Below are positions 1 through 6,568 of a stretch of DNA of 41,715 nt, one piece after another. The stretch is from assembly GCF_012911925.1 (NCBI RefSeq), contig NZ_JAAXKY010000057.1, forward strand, positions 1 to 41,715. The letters are read 5' to 3'. The stretch is from Pseudonocardia xinjiangensis. Its GTDB lineage: Bacteria; Actinomycetota; Actinomycetes; Mycobacteriales; Pseudonocardiaceae. The translations under genes were made by a program, and so were the position numbers. The stretch's first letter is position 1. Every line of letters starts with the position of its first letter. The notes beneath the pieces were generated by a model that was not told the origin of the DNA, did not search any database, and saw only the letters and a list, made by a program, of their open reading frames with translations.

Positions 1-714
1 GCCGACCACCAGCACCTGCTTGCCCTGGATCCGGATCAGGAACGGCTGCCCGTACTCGGTGTCGCCCACGTCCAGCGCGCGCAGGTCCACATCCGCGGAC
101 GTGCTTGGGATGGCAGGGGCATCGAGCGCGCGGGCGAAGGGCATCTGCCGCTCGACGATCACCGTCACCACCCCGGGCCGGGTGCGGGACACCGCGACCT
201 GATGCGCGCCGAGCGCGTCGGCCAGCGCTGGGAGGCGTTCGGTGAACGCGGCCGGGTCCTGCCCGCGCACCACCCGCACCGTGAGCGTGTCGATCGACGG
301 GGTCGCTGAGCGGACCCGCAGCACACGGGGGTAGAGCAGTTCGCCGGTGCGGCGGTTGTCGCGGGTGAGCTCGCAGTCCTCCACCACCCCACGCCACCGC
401 CGACCCCGGTACACCGTCCACCGCCGCCACACCGAGCGAACCCGAGGTGCGGCCCACCGGTCGAACGAAGCCGGATGCGCCCGCCACCACACCACCACCG
501 CACCCACGAGGCCGCCGAGGCCGGACAGGACCGCGGTGGCACCCCACACCACGACCGCCCACAGCCCGAACACCGGGACCAGCGCCCACGCGGGGTGGCG
601 CAGCAGCCACACCACGACCCGGATTTCCTGGCCGGTCGGGCGGGTCGACCCGCGCACCGCCGTCCCTCGCGGCCCACCGAAACTCAGTGCATTTCGTGTC
701 TTCACCGATACCAT
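1..714 (-). CDS. FtsK/SpoIIIE-like (TraB/TraSA-type) transfer ATPase, N-terminal part only
   Basis: The reading frame is open from an ATG at 714 (GTG at 705 is an alternative start) to the window edge, so about 238 N-terminal residues are seen. Residues about 42-78 form two hydrophobic segments, followed by a basic stretch and a mixed domain. The visible end, GQPFLIRIQGKQVLVVG, matches the strand that directly precedes the Walker A loop in the FtsK-like DNA pumps of actinomycete integrative and conjugative elements; the P-loop itself lies outside the window. In that family the protein sits in the hyphal membrane and moves double-stranded DNA to a recipient. The small ORFs upstream on the same strand are typical companions in AICEs. 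The assignment to transfer is inferred, since the ATPase core is not visible. Confidence 0.72.
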   Translation of the reverse strand, partial: MVSVKTRNALSFGGPRGTAVRGSTRPTGQEIRVVVWLLRHPAWALVPVFGLWAVVVWGATAVLSGLGGLVGAVVVWWRAHPASFDRWAAPRVRSVWRRWTVYRGRRWRGVVEDCELTRDNRRTGELLYPRVLRVRSATPSIDTLTVRVVRGQDPAAFTERLPALADALGAHQVAVSRTRPGVVTVIVERQMPFARALDAPAIPSTSADVDLRALDVGDTEYGQPFLIRIQGKQVLVVG

Positions 715-824
715 CCCCGAATCGGTCGGTTGTTGAGCAGTTTTGGGCGCAGAAGGGCCAGGGACGCACTCGCTTATTTCGTGAGCGCGTCCCCGACGCC
801 GTTCTACGGGCTTACCGAGTGGTG

Positions 825-1010
825 CTAGTTCTTGCGGAGTACCGGACGAGCGGCATCCAGCATCGTCACGACCTGCGCCACATCCCGGGCCAGGTTGTCG
901 TGAGTTTTCTTGAAGCTCCCGCGCCGGATCGGGATGTCGCGCATGGCCTCGCGAAGGCGCTTCATGGACTGGTCGAGGTCTTCGATGATGCGGTCCACCT
1001 GTTCGGCCAT
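825..1010 (-). CDS. Small AICE-type helical protein, unknown function
   Basis: A 61-aa protein, charged and predicted helical (MAEQVDRIIEDLDQSMKRL at the N-terminus), with no recognised domain. Its ATG at 1010 lies two bases beyond the stop codon of the upstream ORF, and a GGAGG sits inside the end of that ORF, so translation is probably coupled. It is the last small gene before the FtsK-like gene, with a gap of about 110 bp. Proteins of this size and composition commonly occur between regulators and the transfer ATPase in actinomycete integrative elements. Function not assigned. Confidence 0.6.
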   Translation of the reverse strand: MAEQVDRIIEDLDQSMKRLREAMRDIPIRRGSFKKTHDNLARDVAQVVTMLDAARPVLRKN

Positions 1011-1011
1011 G

Positions 1012-1338
1012 TCAGCGCCTCCAGTCCTTCTCGATCAACTGTGGTTCGAACCGCTTCGCCTGCGACGAGACGACCCGCAGGGAGGACTTGCACCGGCGCA
1101 GCGAGGACCGGACCTCATCCACGCTGGCGATATTCCAGTGCCGCTGGTTACGCCGCTTCCACGCCACGTCCTCGGCGCTCTTGGCCGCCCGCTGGGCTTC
1201 GGCCAGGGCGTCCCCCACGAGCTGGAGGGCCTGCCAGAACTCGCCGAACCGGGCCACTGCCCGCCGGTCTGAGCGTCCCTTTGCCCAGCCGCGGGTGGCC
1301 TTGACCGCGCTGCCGACCGTGGAACCCACCGTGGCCAC
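1012..1338 (-). CDS. Small AICE-type protein, unknown function
   Basis: 108 aa from a GTG at 1338. The frame stays open further upstream to 1485, but that stretch is arginine/tryptophan-rich antisense-looking sequence, and the GTG sits two bases after the TGA of the preceding ORF, so coupled translation from 1338 is preferred. The protein is basic and helical, with many Arg, Ala and Gln, and the motif WKRRNQRHWN near the middle. No known domain recognised. It belongs to the run of tightly spaced minus-strand genes leading to the FtsK-like gene. Confidence 0.55.
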   Translation of the reverse strand: MATVGSTVGSAVKATRGWAKGRSDRRAVARFGEFWQALQLVGDALAEAQRAAKSAEDVAWKRRNQRHWNIASVDEVRSSLRRCKSSLRVVSSQAKRFEPQLIEKDWRR

Positions 1339-1339
1339 C

Positions 1340-1525
1340 TCAGACGCCCTTCCGGATCGCGACCTGCGCCAGGCGCAGCCCTTCGGCGACCCCGGCCCGC
1401 CACGCCTGCTCGGTGGCCACCGGCGAATCACCCCGCGACCACCGGCGGCGCTCCCGCTCCAGACGGCGCACCAACCGGCCCACACCCGCCGCCGGCCGCC
1501 GCCCGTTCATCACTGCGTCCATCAC
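1340..1525 (-). CDS. Small basic protein, unknown function
   Basis: 61 aa starting at a GTG (1525) that overlaps the TGA of the upstream Cys-rich ORF by four bases (GTGA), a classic coupling arrangement. The sequence is rich in Arg and Ala (for example RLVRRLERERRRW), so nucleic-acid binding is possible, but no domain is recognisable. It is followed immediately by the 108-aa ORF. Its place inside a run of overlapping small genes supports it being real. Confidence 0.5.
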   Translation of the reverse strand: MMDAVMNGRRPAAGVGRLVRRLERERRRWSRGDSPVATEQAWRAGVAEGLRLAQVAIRKGV

Positions 1526-1725
1526 TCACCCACCCCATTCGAAACTGCATCAGTCATTGCGTTCTCGCCGGTGCCCGCGCACTCGACGCACACCCCGTCC
1601 CCGCAGCACACCTCACACTCCGGGCCGTCACCGGCGTTCGGGAACGAATCCGGGAAACACCCGTACCCGTCACACGGGTCACACGACCCCGACCCCGAAC
1701 ACCCACCACATCGCATAGCGCTCAC
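1522..1725 (-). CDS. Small Cys-rich putative zinc-binding protein
   Basis: 67 aa from a GTG at 1725. It carries repeated C-x2-C and C-x-G type pairs (CGGCSGSGSCDPCDGYGC and CEVCCGDGVCVECAGTG), resembling the zinc knuckles of DnaJ-type proteins. Zinc binding is inferred from this pattern. The gene overlaps the next ORF by four bases. Small zinc-knuckle ORFs of this kind are common in actinomycete integrative elements; a regulatory or chaperone-like role is possible but unproven. Confidence 0.6.
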   Translation of the reverse strand: MSAMRCGGCSGSGSCDPCDGYGCFPDSFPNAGDGPECEVCCGDGVCVECAGTGENAMTDAVSNGVGE

Positions 1726-1806
1726 CGCCCTGTTTTCGGCATGGGGCTACCCACGCCGGTATTCACCGGGACAACAGTTGATCGCGCTGGTATTGCGGGC
1801 GGCTGG

Positions 1807-2199
1807 TTACGCCGACTTCTCGCGCGGCATCGGCGCGGGCATCGGGGCCGGGTCGGCCGGCTTGAGCCCCGCGGCTTTGAACGACAGCCCAGACGACACC
1901 CGGCCCCGGTTCTCCACCTGGTAGGGCGAGACTTGCGGGTCGATCAACTCCACCCGCTGGCCCTCGTGGAAGCCCTCACCCGGATCCGCGGTCAGCGTCA
2001 CCTTGATCTCCTCGCCCTTCGGCGCCCGCTGCCCCGGGCCCACGGCGAGCTTCGCGAACAGAGACACCACGAACTGCGCCGTCCCGTCCCGGTCGGTCAC
2101 CGGTACCAGGTTGCCCCGCTCGTCCTCGCGAATCTTGCGCTCCGGCGGGTCCACCAGGGTTAACTTCCAGCCGCTCAAGATCACAGGCAGGTTCTGCAC
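1807..2199 (-). CDS. AICE-type conserved hypothetical protein
   Basis: 130 aa starting at a GTG (2199), chosen because a near-perfect Shine-Dalgarno (GGAGGAGG) lies just upstream. The frame remains open to 2484, but that extension would run through the operator region and antisense to the divergent regulator. The protein has a beta-rich N-terminus (LSGWKLTLVDPPERKIREDE) and a proline-rich, low-complexity C-terminus. It resembles small plasmid or AICE proteins encoded first in the transfer operon, but I do not recognise a domain. Its promoter region contains the GGACTA repeats, so the divergent XRE regulator probably controls it. Confidence 0.65.
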   Translation of the reverse strand: MQNLPVILSGWKLTLVDPPERKIREDERGNLVPVTDRDGTAQFVVSLFAKLAVGPGQRAPKGEEIKVTLTADPGEGFHEGQRVELIDPQVSPYQVENRGRVSSGLSFKAAGLKPADPAPMPAPMPREKSA

Positions 2200-2258
2200 T
2201 GCACCCTCCTCCACTTGGACTTGCCCCAGAGGTCTAGTTCGCCCTAGAGATGAGGGCG

Positions 2259-2354
2259 TCCTAGTCCTATAGTGCGCCCAGGTAGTCCGGCTGTCAAGGA
2301 CTAGTTGGTCCGCTCCGGCTGAGCTGGTCCGGTCGGAAGGACTAGGAAGTCCTA
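2259..2354. promoter_or_regulatory. Repeated GGACTA operator sites between divergent genes
   Basis: Three sites share a GGACTA core: a repeat at 2259-2270 (TCCTAGTCCTAT), an inverted pair at 2298-2311 (GGACTAGTTGGTCC) and a near-perfect palindrome at 2338-2353 (AGGACT-AGGA-AGTCCT). They fill the gap between the 130-aa leftward gene and the XRE gene; the last ends about 17 bp before the XRE start. This looks like autoregulation plus control of the leftward transfer genes by the XRE protein (inference). Confidence 0.6.
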
Positions 2355-2370
2355 AGATGGAGCGGTGGAG

Positions 2371-2979
2371 ATGTCCGAAGTCATCCGGCAGCGACGCGCC
2401 GACCTGGGGATGTCGCAAGGCGCCCTTGCACGTGTCGCCGGTGTCGACACCCGCCAGATCCGGCGGTACGAGGCAGGCGAGCAACAGCCGCTGCTGTCTG
2501 TGGCGATCGCCATCGCTGACGCCCTCGGCATCTCGGTCACCGAGCTGGCGGGCCGTGCACCCAGCGGGGTCAGCCTTACCGGCGACTGGTGGGCGTCCTG
2601 GCAGACGTCACGCGATGGGGTGGAGAAGATCGCGACTCAGCCCGTGCGCATGCGGCAGGAGGGCAGCTTGGTTCACATCGCTGCCACAGCGCACGGGCTC
2701 AGCGCGGACGATGGCGGCTACCTGTGGACGGGGGAGCTCCGCCTCTGGGACAACCAGGTCCTCACCGGGTGGTACGCCGCGAACGAGGGGACGATCCGGT
2801 CCAAGGGCACGATGTACCTGTTCATCAAGCACGCCCACGGCATCAACATGATCGGCCGCTGGGTGGGCCTCGGCTACGACGATCAGGTCATGACTGGTTG
2901 GGCGACCGTCGGCAAGACGCGTGAGAACTCCGAGCAGACGATGACCGAGCTAATCGCCGAGGGAGGTACGGCCCTATGA
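2371..2979 (+). CDS. XRE-family regulator with C-terminal beta-rich sensor-like domain
   Basis: About 202 aa. Residues about 3-60 form a Cro/C1-type helix-turn-helix (SEVIRQRRADLGMSQGALARVAGVDTRQIRRYE). The remaining 140 residues are rich in Trp and Gly (LTGDWWASWQT, GYLWTGELRLWDNQ), suggesting a beta-barrel or lipocalin-like ligand domain. ATG 2371 is chosen because GGAG at 2359 is correctly spaced; a GTG at 2365 is also possible. The stop overlaps the start of the CutA1 gene (ATGA), so the two are co-translated. Palindromic operators precede it. Probably the repressor of the mobile element; ligand unknown. Confidence 0.8.
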   Translation: MSEVIRQRRADLGMSQGALARVAGVDTRQIRRYEAGEQQPLLSVAIAIADALGISVTELAGRAPSGVSLTGDWWASWQTSRDGVEKIATQPVRMRQEGSLVHIAATAHGLSADDGGYLWTGELRLWDNQVLTGWYAANEGTIRSKGTMYLFIKHAHGINMIGRWVGLGYDDQVMTGWATVGKTRENSEQTMTELIAEGGTAL

Positions 2980-3326
2980 CCGACGTGTGCGAGGTGGTGA
3001 TCACCGCACCGGACCCCGCATGGCTCCGCAGCTTCACGCGCGAGCTAGTCGAGCAACGCCTCTGTTCGAGCGCACACAACTTCGCGCCCGTCCACTCGAT
3101 CTACCGGTGGCAGGGCGAGGTTCACGAGCGCACGGAGGGTCGCGCCTCCCTGCACACGCGACGCGCGCTCGTTCCCGCGATCGTCGAGTACGCCAGGGAG
3201 CGGCACCCCTACCAGGTGCCCGGTATCAGCGCTCGCCCCATCTACGACGGGAACCCCGAGTACCTCAGCTGGATCACTGCCGAGACCGACCAGTCGTCCA
3301 CCGCGAGCGACACCGCCGACGTGTGA
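2976..3326 (+). CDS. cutA: CutA1-family protein (divalent-ion tolerance fold)
   Basis: 116 aa covering a whole CutA1 domain: EVVITAPDPAWLRSFTRELVEQRL at the start, SIYRWQGEVHERTEG in the middle, and a C-terminal helix that ends with SWITAET. CutA1 proteins are stable trimers with a ferredoxin-like fold; a copper-tolerance role was proposed in E. coli, but the family's real function is uncertain. Here the gene overlaps the XRE regulator by four bases, so it probably works with that regulator, perhaps as a small-molecule or metal sensor partner. Such a pairing on an integrative element is not standard; the role is inferred. Confidence 0.82.
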   Translation: MTDVCEVVITAPDPAWLRSFTRELVEQRLCSSAHNFAPVHSIYRWQGEVHERTEGRASLHTRRALVPAIVEYARERHPYQVPGISARPIYDGNPEYLSWITAETDQSSTASDTADV

Positions 3327-3354
3327 CCTCGCAACAAAGCCGCCGGGCCTGTCT

Positions 3355-3374
3355 GGTCCCACCTGATGCTTGAC
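3355..3374 (+). repeat. Left arm of a perfect 20-bp inverted repeat
   Basis: GGTCCCACCTGATGCTTGAC here is the exact reverse complement of 4595-4614. A related unit, also with GTTGAC and ACCTGAGAA-like words on the minus strand, lies just inside it at about 3385-3401. Multiple terminal repeats with GTCAA cores are typical of some IS ends, but no transposase lies between the arms. Confidence 0.75.
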
Positions 3375-3464
3375 GTTTGAGTTCTCAGGTGGTGGTTGAC
3401 ATTCGGGCTAGGAAACTGAGGGTGTGCGTGATTTCTCGGACTTCCATCTGTGGACGGGGGAGGG

Positions 3465-4403
3465 TCAGGCCGGGAGGCCGTCGCGGATGTGCTCGGCGAG
3501 ATGTGGGGGGAGCTCACCGGGTCCGTCGGTGATCGCGGTAAGGGTGCTGCTCGACTTGATGACGGTGCCGGGTTCGATCGGCCATCGCGGGTCGTCACTG
3601 GTCGTGTCGCGCTCGCCGGCGTACTGCCCAGTGGTCGGATCGATCAGTAGTTCATGGGTTCGTGCAGCGATGTCGCAGGCCAATGCGACGCAGTGGCGAC
3701 CGTCGAGGTCAACGGTGTGCTCGTTGATGCTGATTTCGGGAAGCTGCAGCAGGCCGCGGTAGAGCGCGGTGCGGAGGTCGGCGGGAAACAGGCAGGTGCG
3801 CAGCGCGTCGGCCGCGTGTGTCAGCGGATGTGAGAAGCGGGTGCGCGGGTGATCGATCTCGAGTCGGGCAAGGAGTTGGTTGGGATCGCGGGGTAGCGCG
3901 GCAAGGAAGTCTGGGCTGGGTGCCCGCCAGTTGCCGGGTCGTGGGCCAGGTCGGCGGTTCTCGCGTTCAGCAAGGAAGTCGCCGTAGGGTGCGTGGACGC
4001 GGCTGGCGTTGTCCTGGTGGTCGAGGTCGATCCCGTCGGCGCGGGCTTCCTCTTCGGACCCGAGGAGCCACCATCGCCGCCCGGTGCGGCGCTGCTCGTT
4101 GACCCAGTCTCGGCTCGGCTCGGCGGGCACCCATCGGTTAGTGCGCAGCTCCTCCAGCAGCGTGTATCGGGCAGTCGGGGTGCCGGATCGACCCTGCAGG
4201 AAACTGTGCGTTTGCATCGTCCACGCGTGCGTGGATACGACCAGGTACTGGTCAGGGTTCAGTGGCTCGTCGAGGGAAGGGAACGCGTCGATCACCCGGC
4301 CCATCCTGCCGGGTCGACAGCGCATCTGGTCGCTCGATACTCGTTCGAGCACTAGGTGCGGATCCTCACCGGGCAGACCGGCGGGACGGCGCTGCCGGAG
4401 CAT
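3465..4403 (-). CDS. CU044_5270-like family protein, possibly 5'-truncated
   Basis: 312 aa. The body (DQYLVVSTHAWTMQTHS near residue 50, a long middle helix region, then DLDGRHCVALACDIAARTHELLIDPTTGQYAGERD near the end) fits the C-terminal part of the actinobacterial CU044_5270 family, which is often encoded beside an ECF sigma factor. Typical members have an extra N-terminal helical and membrane segment, which I do not see. The frame stays open upstream of the ATG at 4403 but with no convincing start, so the 5' end may be lost. No sigma factor lies nearby. The gene is enclosed by the 20-bp inverted repeats, so it may have been moved as a unit. Function unknown. Confidence 0.6.
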   Translation of the reverse strand: MLRQRRPAGLPGEDPHLVLERVSSDQMRCRPGRMGRVIDAFPSLDEPLNPDQYLVVSTHAWTMQTHSFLQGRSGTPTARYTLLEELRTNRWVPAEPSRDWVNEQRRTGRRWWLLGSEEEARADGIDLDHQDNASRVHAPYGDFLAERENRRPGPRPGNWRAPSPDFLAALPRDPNQLLARLEIDHPRTRFSHPLTHAADALRTCLFPADLRTALYRGLLQLPEISINEHTVDLDGRHCVALACDIAARTHELLIDPTTGQYAGERDTTSDDPRWPIEPGTVIKSSSTLTAITDGPGELPPHLAEHIRDGLPA

Positions 4404-4878
4404 GGTCAGTGGTAGTAGCGAAGCTGCGCGACCTTGATGAAACTCGATGGAACTCGCGCAGCTCGGCCGGACGTCAGGGTTGACAGGTCAGCGGAAGAAC
4501 GCGTCGCAGCCAGCCCACATCCTCGACCACGGTCCGATACCAGCCCCTGTACCCGTCCAACCAGAACGGATGAGGATTGCCGATCACGACCACTGTCAAG
4601 CATCAGGTGGGACCGGAGTGTCAAGCATGTCCCGGGACTACACACGCAGCCGCCTGGCCGCTGTGTTCAGACTTTCTCTACTTGTTCAAGGCGGCGCCTC
4701 CGGCGCCGCGCCGCGCTGTGTCCGATGCAGCCGCAAGCGCTCGCACGGGGCGTGCGGCCTCCGGCCGGTCCCCGCGCGGCGCGCGGCTGCTTGCGTCAGA
4801 TGCCGCAGCGGAATCAGATGCGGTCCCCTCCGGCGTGCCGAACACGATCGTGTCAGGGAGTCATGCCACGATCTCGTT
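4404..4878. other. Intergenic region with hairpins and inverted repeat, no supported gene
   Basis: 475 bp. It holds a 9-bp inverted repeat (GCTGCGCGA at 4421-4429 and TCGCGCAGC at 4452-4460), the right arm of the 20-bp repeat, a second GTCAAGCAT word at 4620-4628, and a very GC-rich self-complementary stretch at about 4690-4850. ORFs across it show no recognisable domain. Its base composition changes abruptly into the AT-richer DUF3800 gene. Confidence 0.5.
4595..4614 (-). repeat. Right arm of a perfect 20-bp inverted repeat
   Basis: GTCAAGCATCAGGTGGGACC, exact reverse complement of 3355-3374. A second partial copy (GTCAAGCATGTCCC) follows at 4620-4633, mirroring the doubled structure at the left arm. 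The two arms delimit a unit of about 1.26 kb containing only the CU044_5270-like gene. Confidence 0.75.
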
Positions 4879-5649
4879 GTGTGGCTGGCGTATGTGGACG
4901 AGTCGGGCGATGCCGGCTACAAGGGGTCGCGGACTTACACCCTTGGGTGCGTATTAGTCAATGCTAAGGACTGGCCAGACGTGTTCGACACACTTGTTGA
5001 CTTTCGCCGGTTCCTGCGAAATAAGTTTGGCGTTCTGGTGCGAGCGGAGATTAAGGCGAACTATCTCCAGCGTGGCGGTGGGCCTTTGAAGGGTCTCAAC
5101 CTCGGGGACGGCCAAAGGCATGTTATATATCGGCAGCACATGCGCTTATTGTCAAAGCTTGGTCTTCAGGCCTTCGCTGTAGTTATTGAGAAGGAGAAGA
5201 TTCGCCGACAGGAAAAGTATAGTCCTCGTGACGTGGCCTGGGAGTTCCTGCTGCAAAGGCTGGAGCGGTTATCTACTACGACAGACACCCCTCTGATGGT
5301 CATTCACGATGAGGGCGATTCGCTGCAAATAAGGAAGCTCTTGCGCAAAGCTCGGCGCGTGAATCGGGCTGGAAGCGCGTTTGGAACTGGTTCTTTTAAT
5401 TTGCCAGCTCGCCTGATCATTGAAGATCCGGTTCCTCGACAAAGTGATCAGTCGTACCTTCTGCAGCTTGCTGATATGGTTGCATTCGCGGCCTATCGGC
5501 GACTGCATCCGCCGCCAAGCCACCGTACACCAGTCTGTCACTCGGCGATGTGGGGCGAGATCGGAACTGCTATCTATGCAAATGCGAATAGACTTGCGCA
5601 CTCGCAGGGTGCTATAGCGTATCCAGGAATCGTCGTCTGGCCAAAGTAG
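4879..5649 (+). CDS. DUF3800 domain protein
   Basis: 256 aa from GTG 4879. The signature LAYVDESGDAG at the N-terminus and QSYLLQLADMVAFAAYR near the C-terminus are the two conserved acidic blocks of DUF3800, a family thought to have an RNase H-like fold and often found on mobile or defence islands. The frame is open upstream to 4447, but that extension is an arginine/cysteine-rich antisense-like stretch, and family members normally start a few residues before the AYVDESG motif. The only GGGAG (4856-4860) is 18 bp upstream, so initiation is uncertain. The gene is clearly AT-richer than its surroundings, a sign of transfer. Followed by a strong terminator. Confidence 0.78.
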   Translation: MWLAYVDESGDAGYKGSRTYTLGCVLVNAKDWPDVFDTLVDFRRFLRNKFGVLVRAEIKANYLQRGGGPLKGLNLGDGQRHVIYRQHMRLLSKLGLQAFAVVIEKEKIRRQEKYSPRDVAWEFLLQRLERLSTTTDTPLMVIHDEGDSLQIRKLLRKARRVNRAGSAFGTGSFNLPARLIIEDPVPRQSDQSYLLQLADMVAFAAYRRLHPPPSHRTPVCHSAMWGEIGTAIYANANRLAHSQGAIAYPGIVVWPK

Positions 5650-5651
5650 AA

Positions 5652-5673
5652 ACCCCCCGCCGAAGCGGGGGGT
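5652..5673 (+). terminator. Hairpin terminator after the DUF3800 gene
   Basis: ACCCCCCGC - CGAA - GCGGGGGGT forms a perfect 9-bp stem with a tetraloop starting three bases after the stop. No T-tract follows, as is common in high-GC actinomycetes. Confidence 0.75.
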
Positions 5674-5870
5674 GAGCGCGGGCCTACACGGGACGCGGAG
5701 GTCTCGTTCAGTCCGCACCCACATCTTGTCCCCATCTCTGTCCACATGCAAGCCAGACTCGCCCACGAGCGAGTAGTAGCTGGTAACACTGCGTGCGCTC
5801 GCCGCGCGGCAGGTCTCCGAGATGGCGGGCAAGGCGGGCCGGTGCGGCCAGAATTGGGGGAGCGGTGGGC

Positions 5871-6042
5871 GCGTCATCTCGTCGACCTCCCGGAGGGCTA
5901 TCACGCCACGAGCAGGGGGCAAGACTGGCAAGGTGGTCGGGGGCAGCGCCGACTTCGTCGTCCACTGAGGCGGTCGGGTTGGGTGGGCCGTTGCCCCCTG
6001 CCCGTGGCGTGATCGGGCTACGCCAGGTCGACGAGATGGCGC
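5871..6042. repeat. MITE-like long inverted repeat
   Basis: The arm 5871-5922 and the reverse complement of 5991-6042 share about 43 of 52 positions (shared words include CATCTCGTCGACCT, ATCACGCCACG and GCAGGGGGCAA), with a loop of about 68 bp. No ORF of note lies inside. The layout suits a miniature inverted-repeat element or a large cruciform; it abuts the 370-bp direct repeat. Confidence 0.65.
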
Positions 6043-6416
6043 GAGACACCGGCCGTGGCGGGGCACACCTGGGGCACATCCTCAGCGTCACTCGCTGATA
6101 CTGGGTGGCACAGCCCGATCCGCAACTGCCTGGTCATCGGCGCTCTGAGCGGCGCCGCAACGGTCAGAGGGTCGCTCGGAACGCGTTTGCAAGGCGGGGC
6201 TCCCGACGGTGACACCGCGGCTCGACCGCGGAGCCTGCGGGCGCTAGAAGGGCAGCGCGGCAACGTCGCCCGGTTGTGACCAGATCTGTGACCAGGACAC
6301 GTCGAGACCACCCGGTACGGCCCGCTATCAGTGAGACGGCCAACGATGGCAGTCCGAGGTCAGGACGCTGCCGGGCGGCACTGATGAGACGCTTGGAGAC
6401 GACCGGCGCCTGACTC
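6042..6416 (+). repeat. Direct repeat, copy 1 (island arm)
   Basis: Closely resembles 9201-9571 over its whole length, sharing words such as CACCGGCCGTGGCGGGG, GGGGCACATCCTCAGCGTCA and GACCAGATCTGTGACCAGGA. The similarity stops at GACTC, which in copy 2 is where the tRNA-Met sequence begins. It probably represents one arm of an integrase attachment region. Confidence 0.8.
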
Positions 6417-6568
6417 GGTCCTCGGCGGTGTCCGAAGGCGATCACTGATTGCCCGCATTGGTGTTAGAACGCCCAGCTTCGCAGTGCACGATTCGCCCGC
6501 AACGTGCACCGGTGCTCTCCCTGCGGACTACCGACGAGCATCCGCTCACCCGGCCGGGATCTCGAGGA

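Larger units (their letters stand above)
5674..6568. other. Gene-poor island spacer with repeats
   Basis: About 0.9 kb between the DUF3800 terminator and the 3' end of the clpX-like gene. It contains the large inverted repeat at 5871-6042 and copy 1 of the 370-bp direct repeat at 6042-6416. ORFs that cross it lack domains and look like shadows. I see nothing else that can be supported at 5674-5870 or 6417-6568. Confidence 0.6.

Noticed and set aside
4690..4850. GC-rich self-complementary stretch as an origin or transfer site
   Set aside because: No clear direct repeats, AT-rich opening region or relation to a known origin; composition alone explains the pairing.
4447..4878. N-terminal extension of the DUF3800 gene
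   Set aside because: Arg/Cys-rich, not family-like, and it covers inverted repeats; the family motif begins next to GTG 4879.
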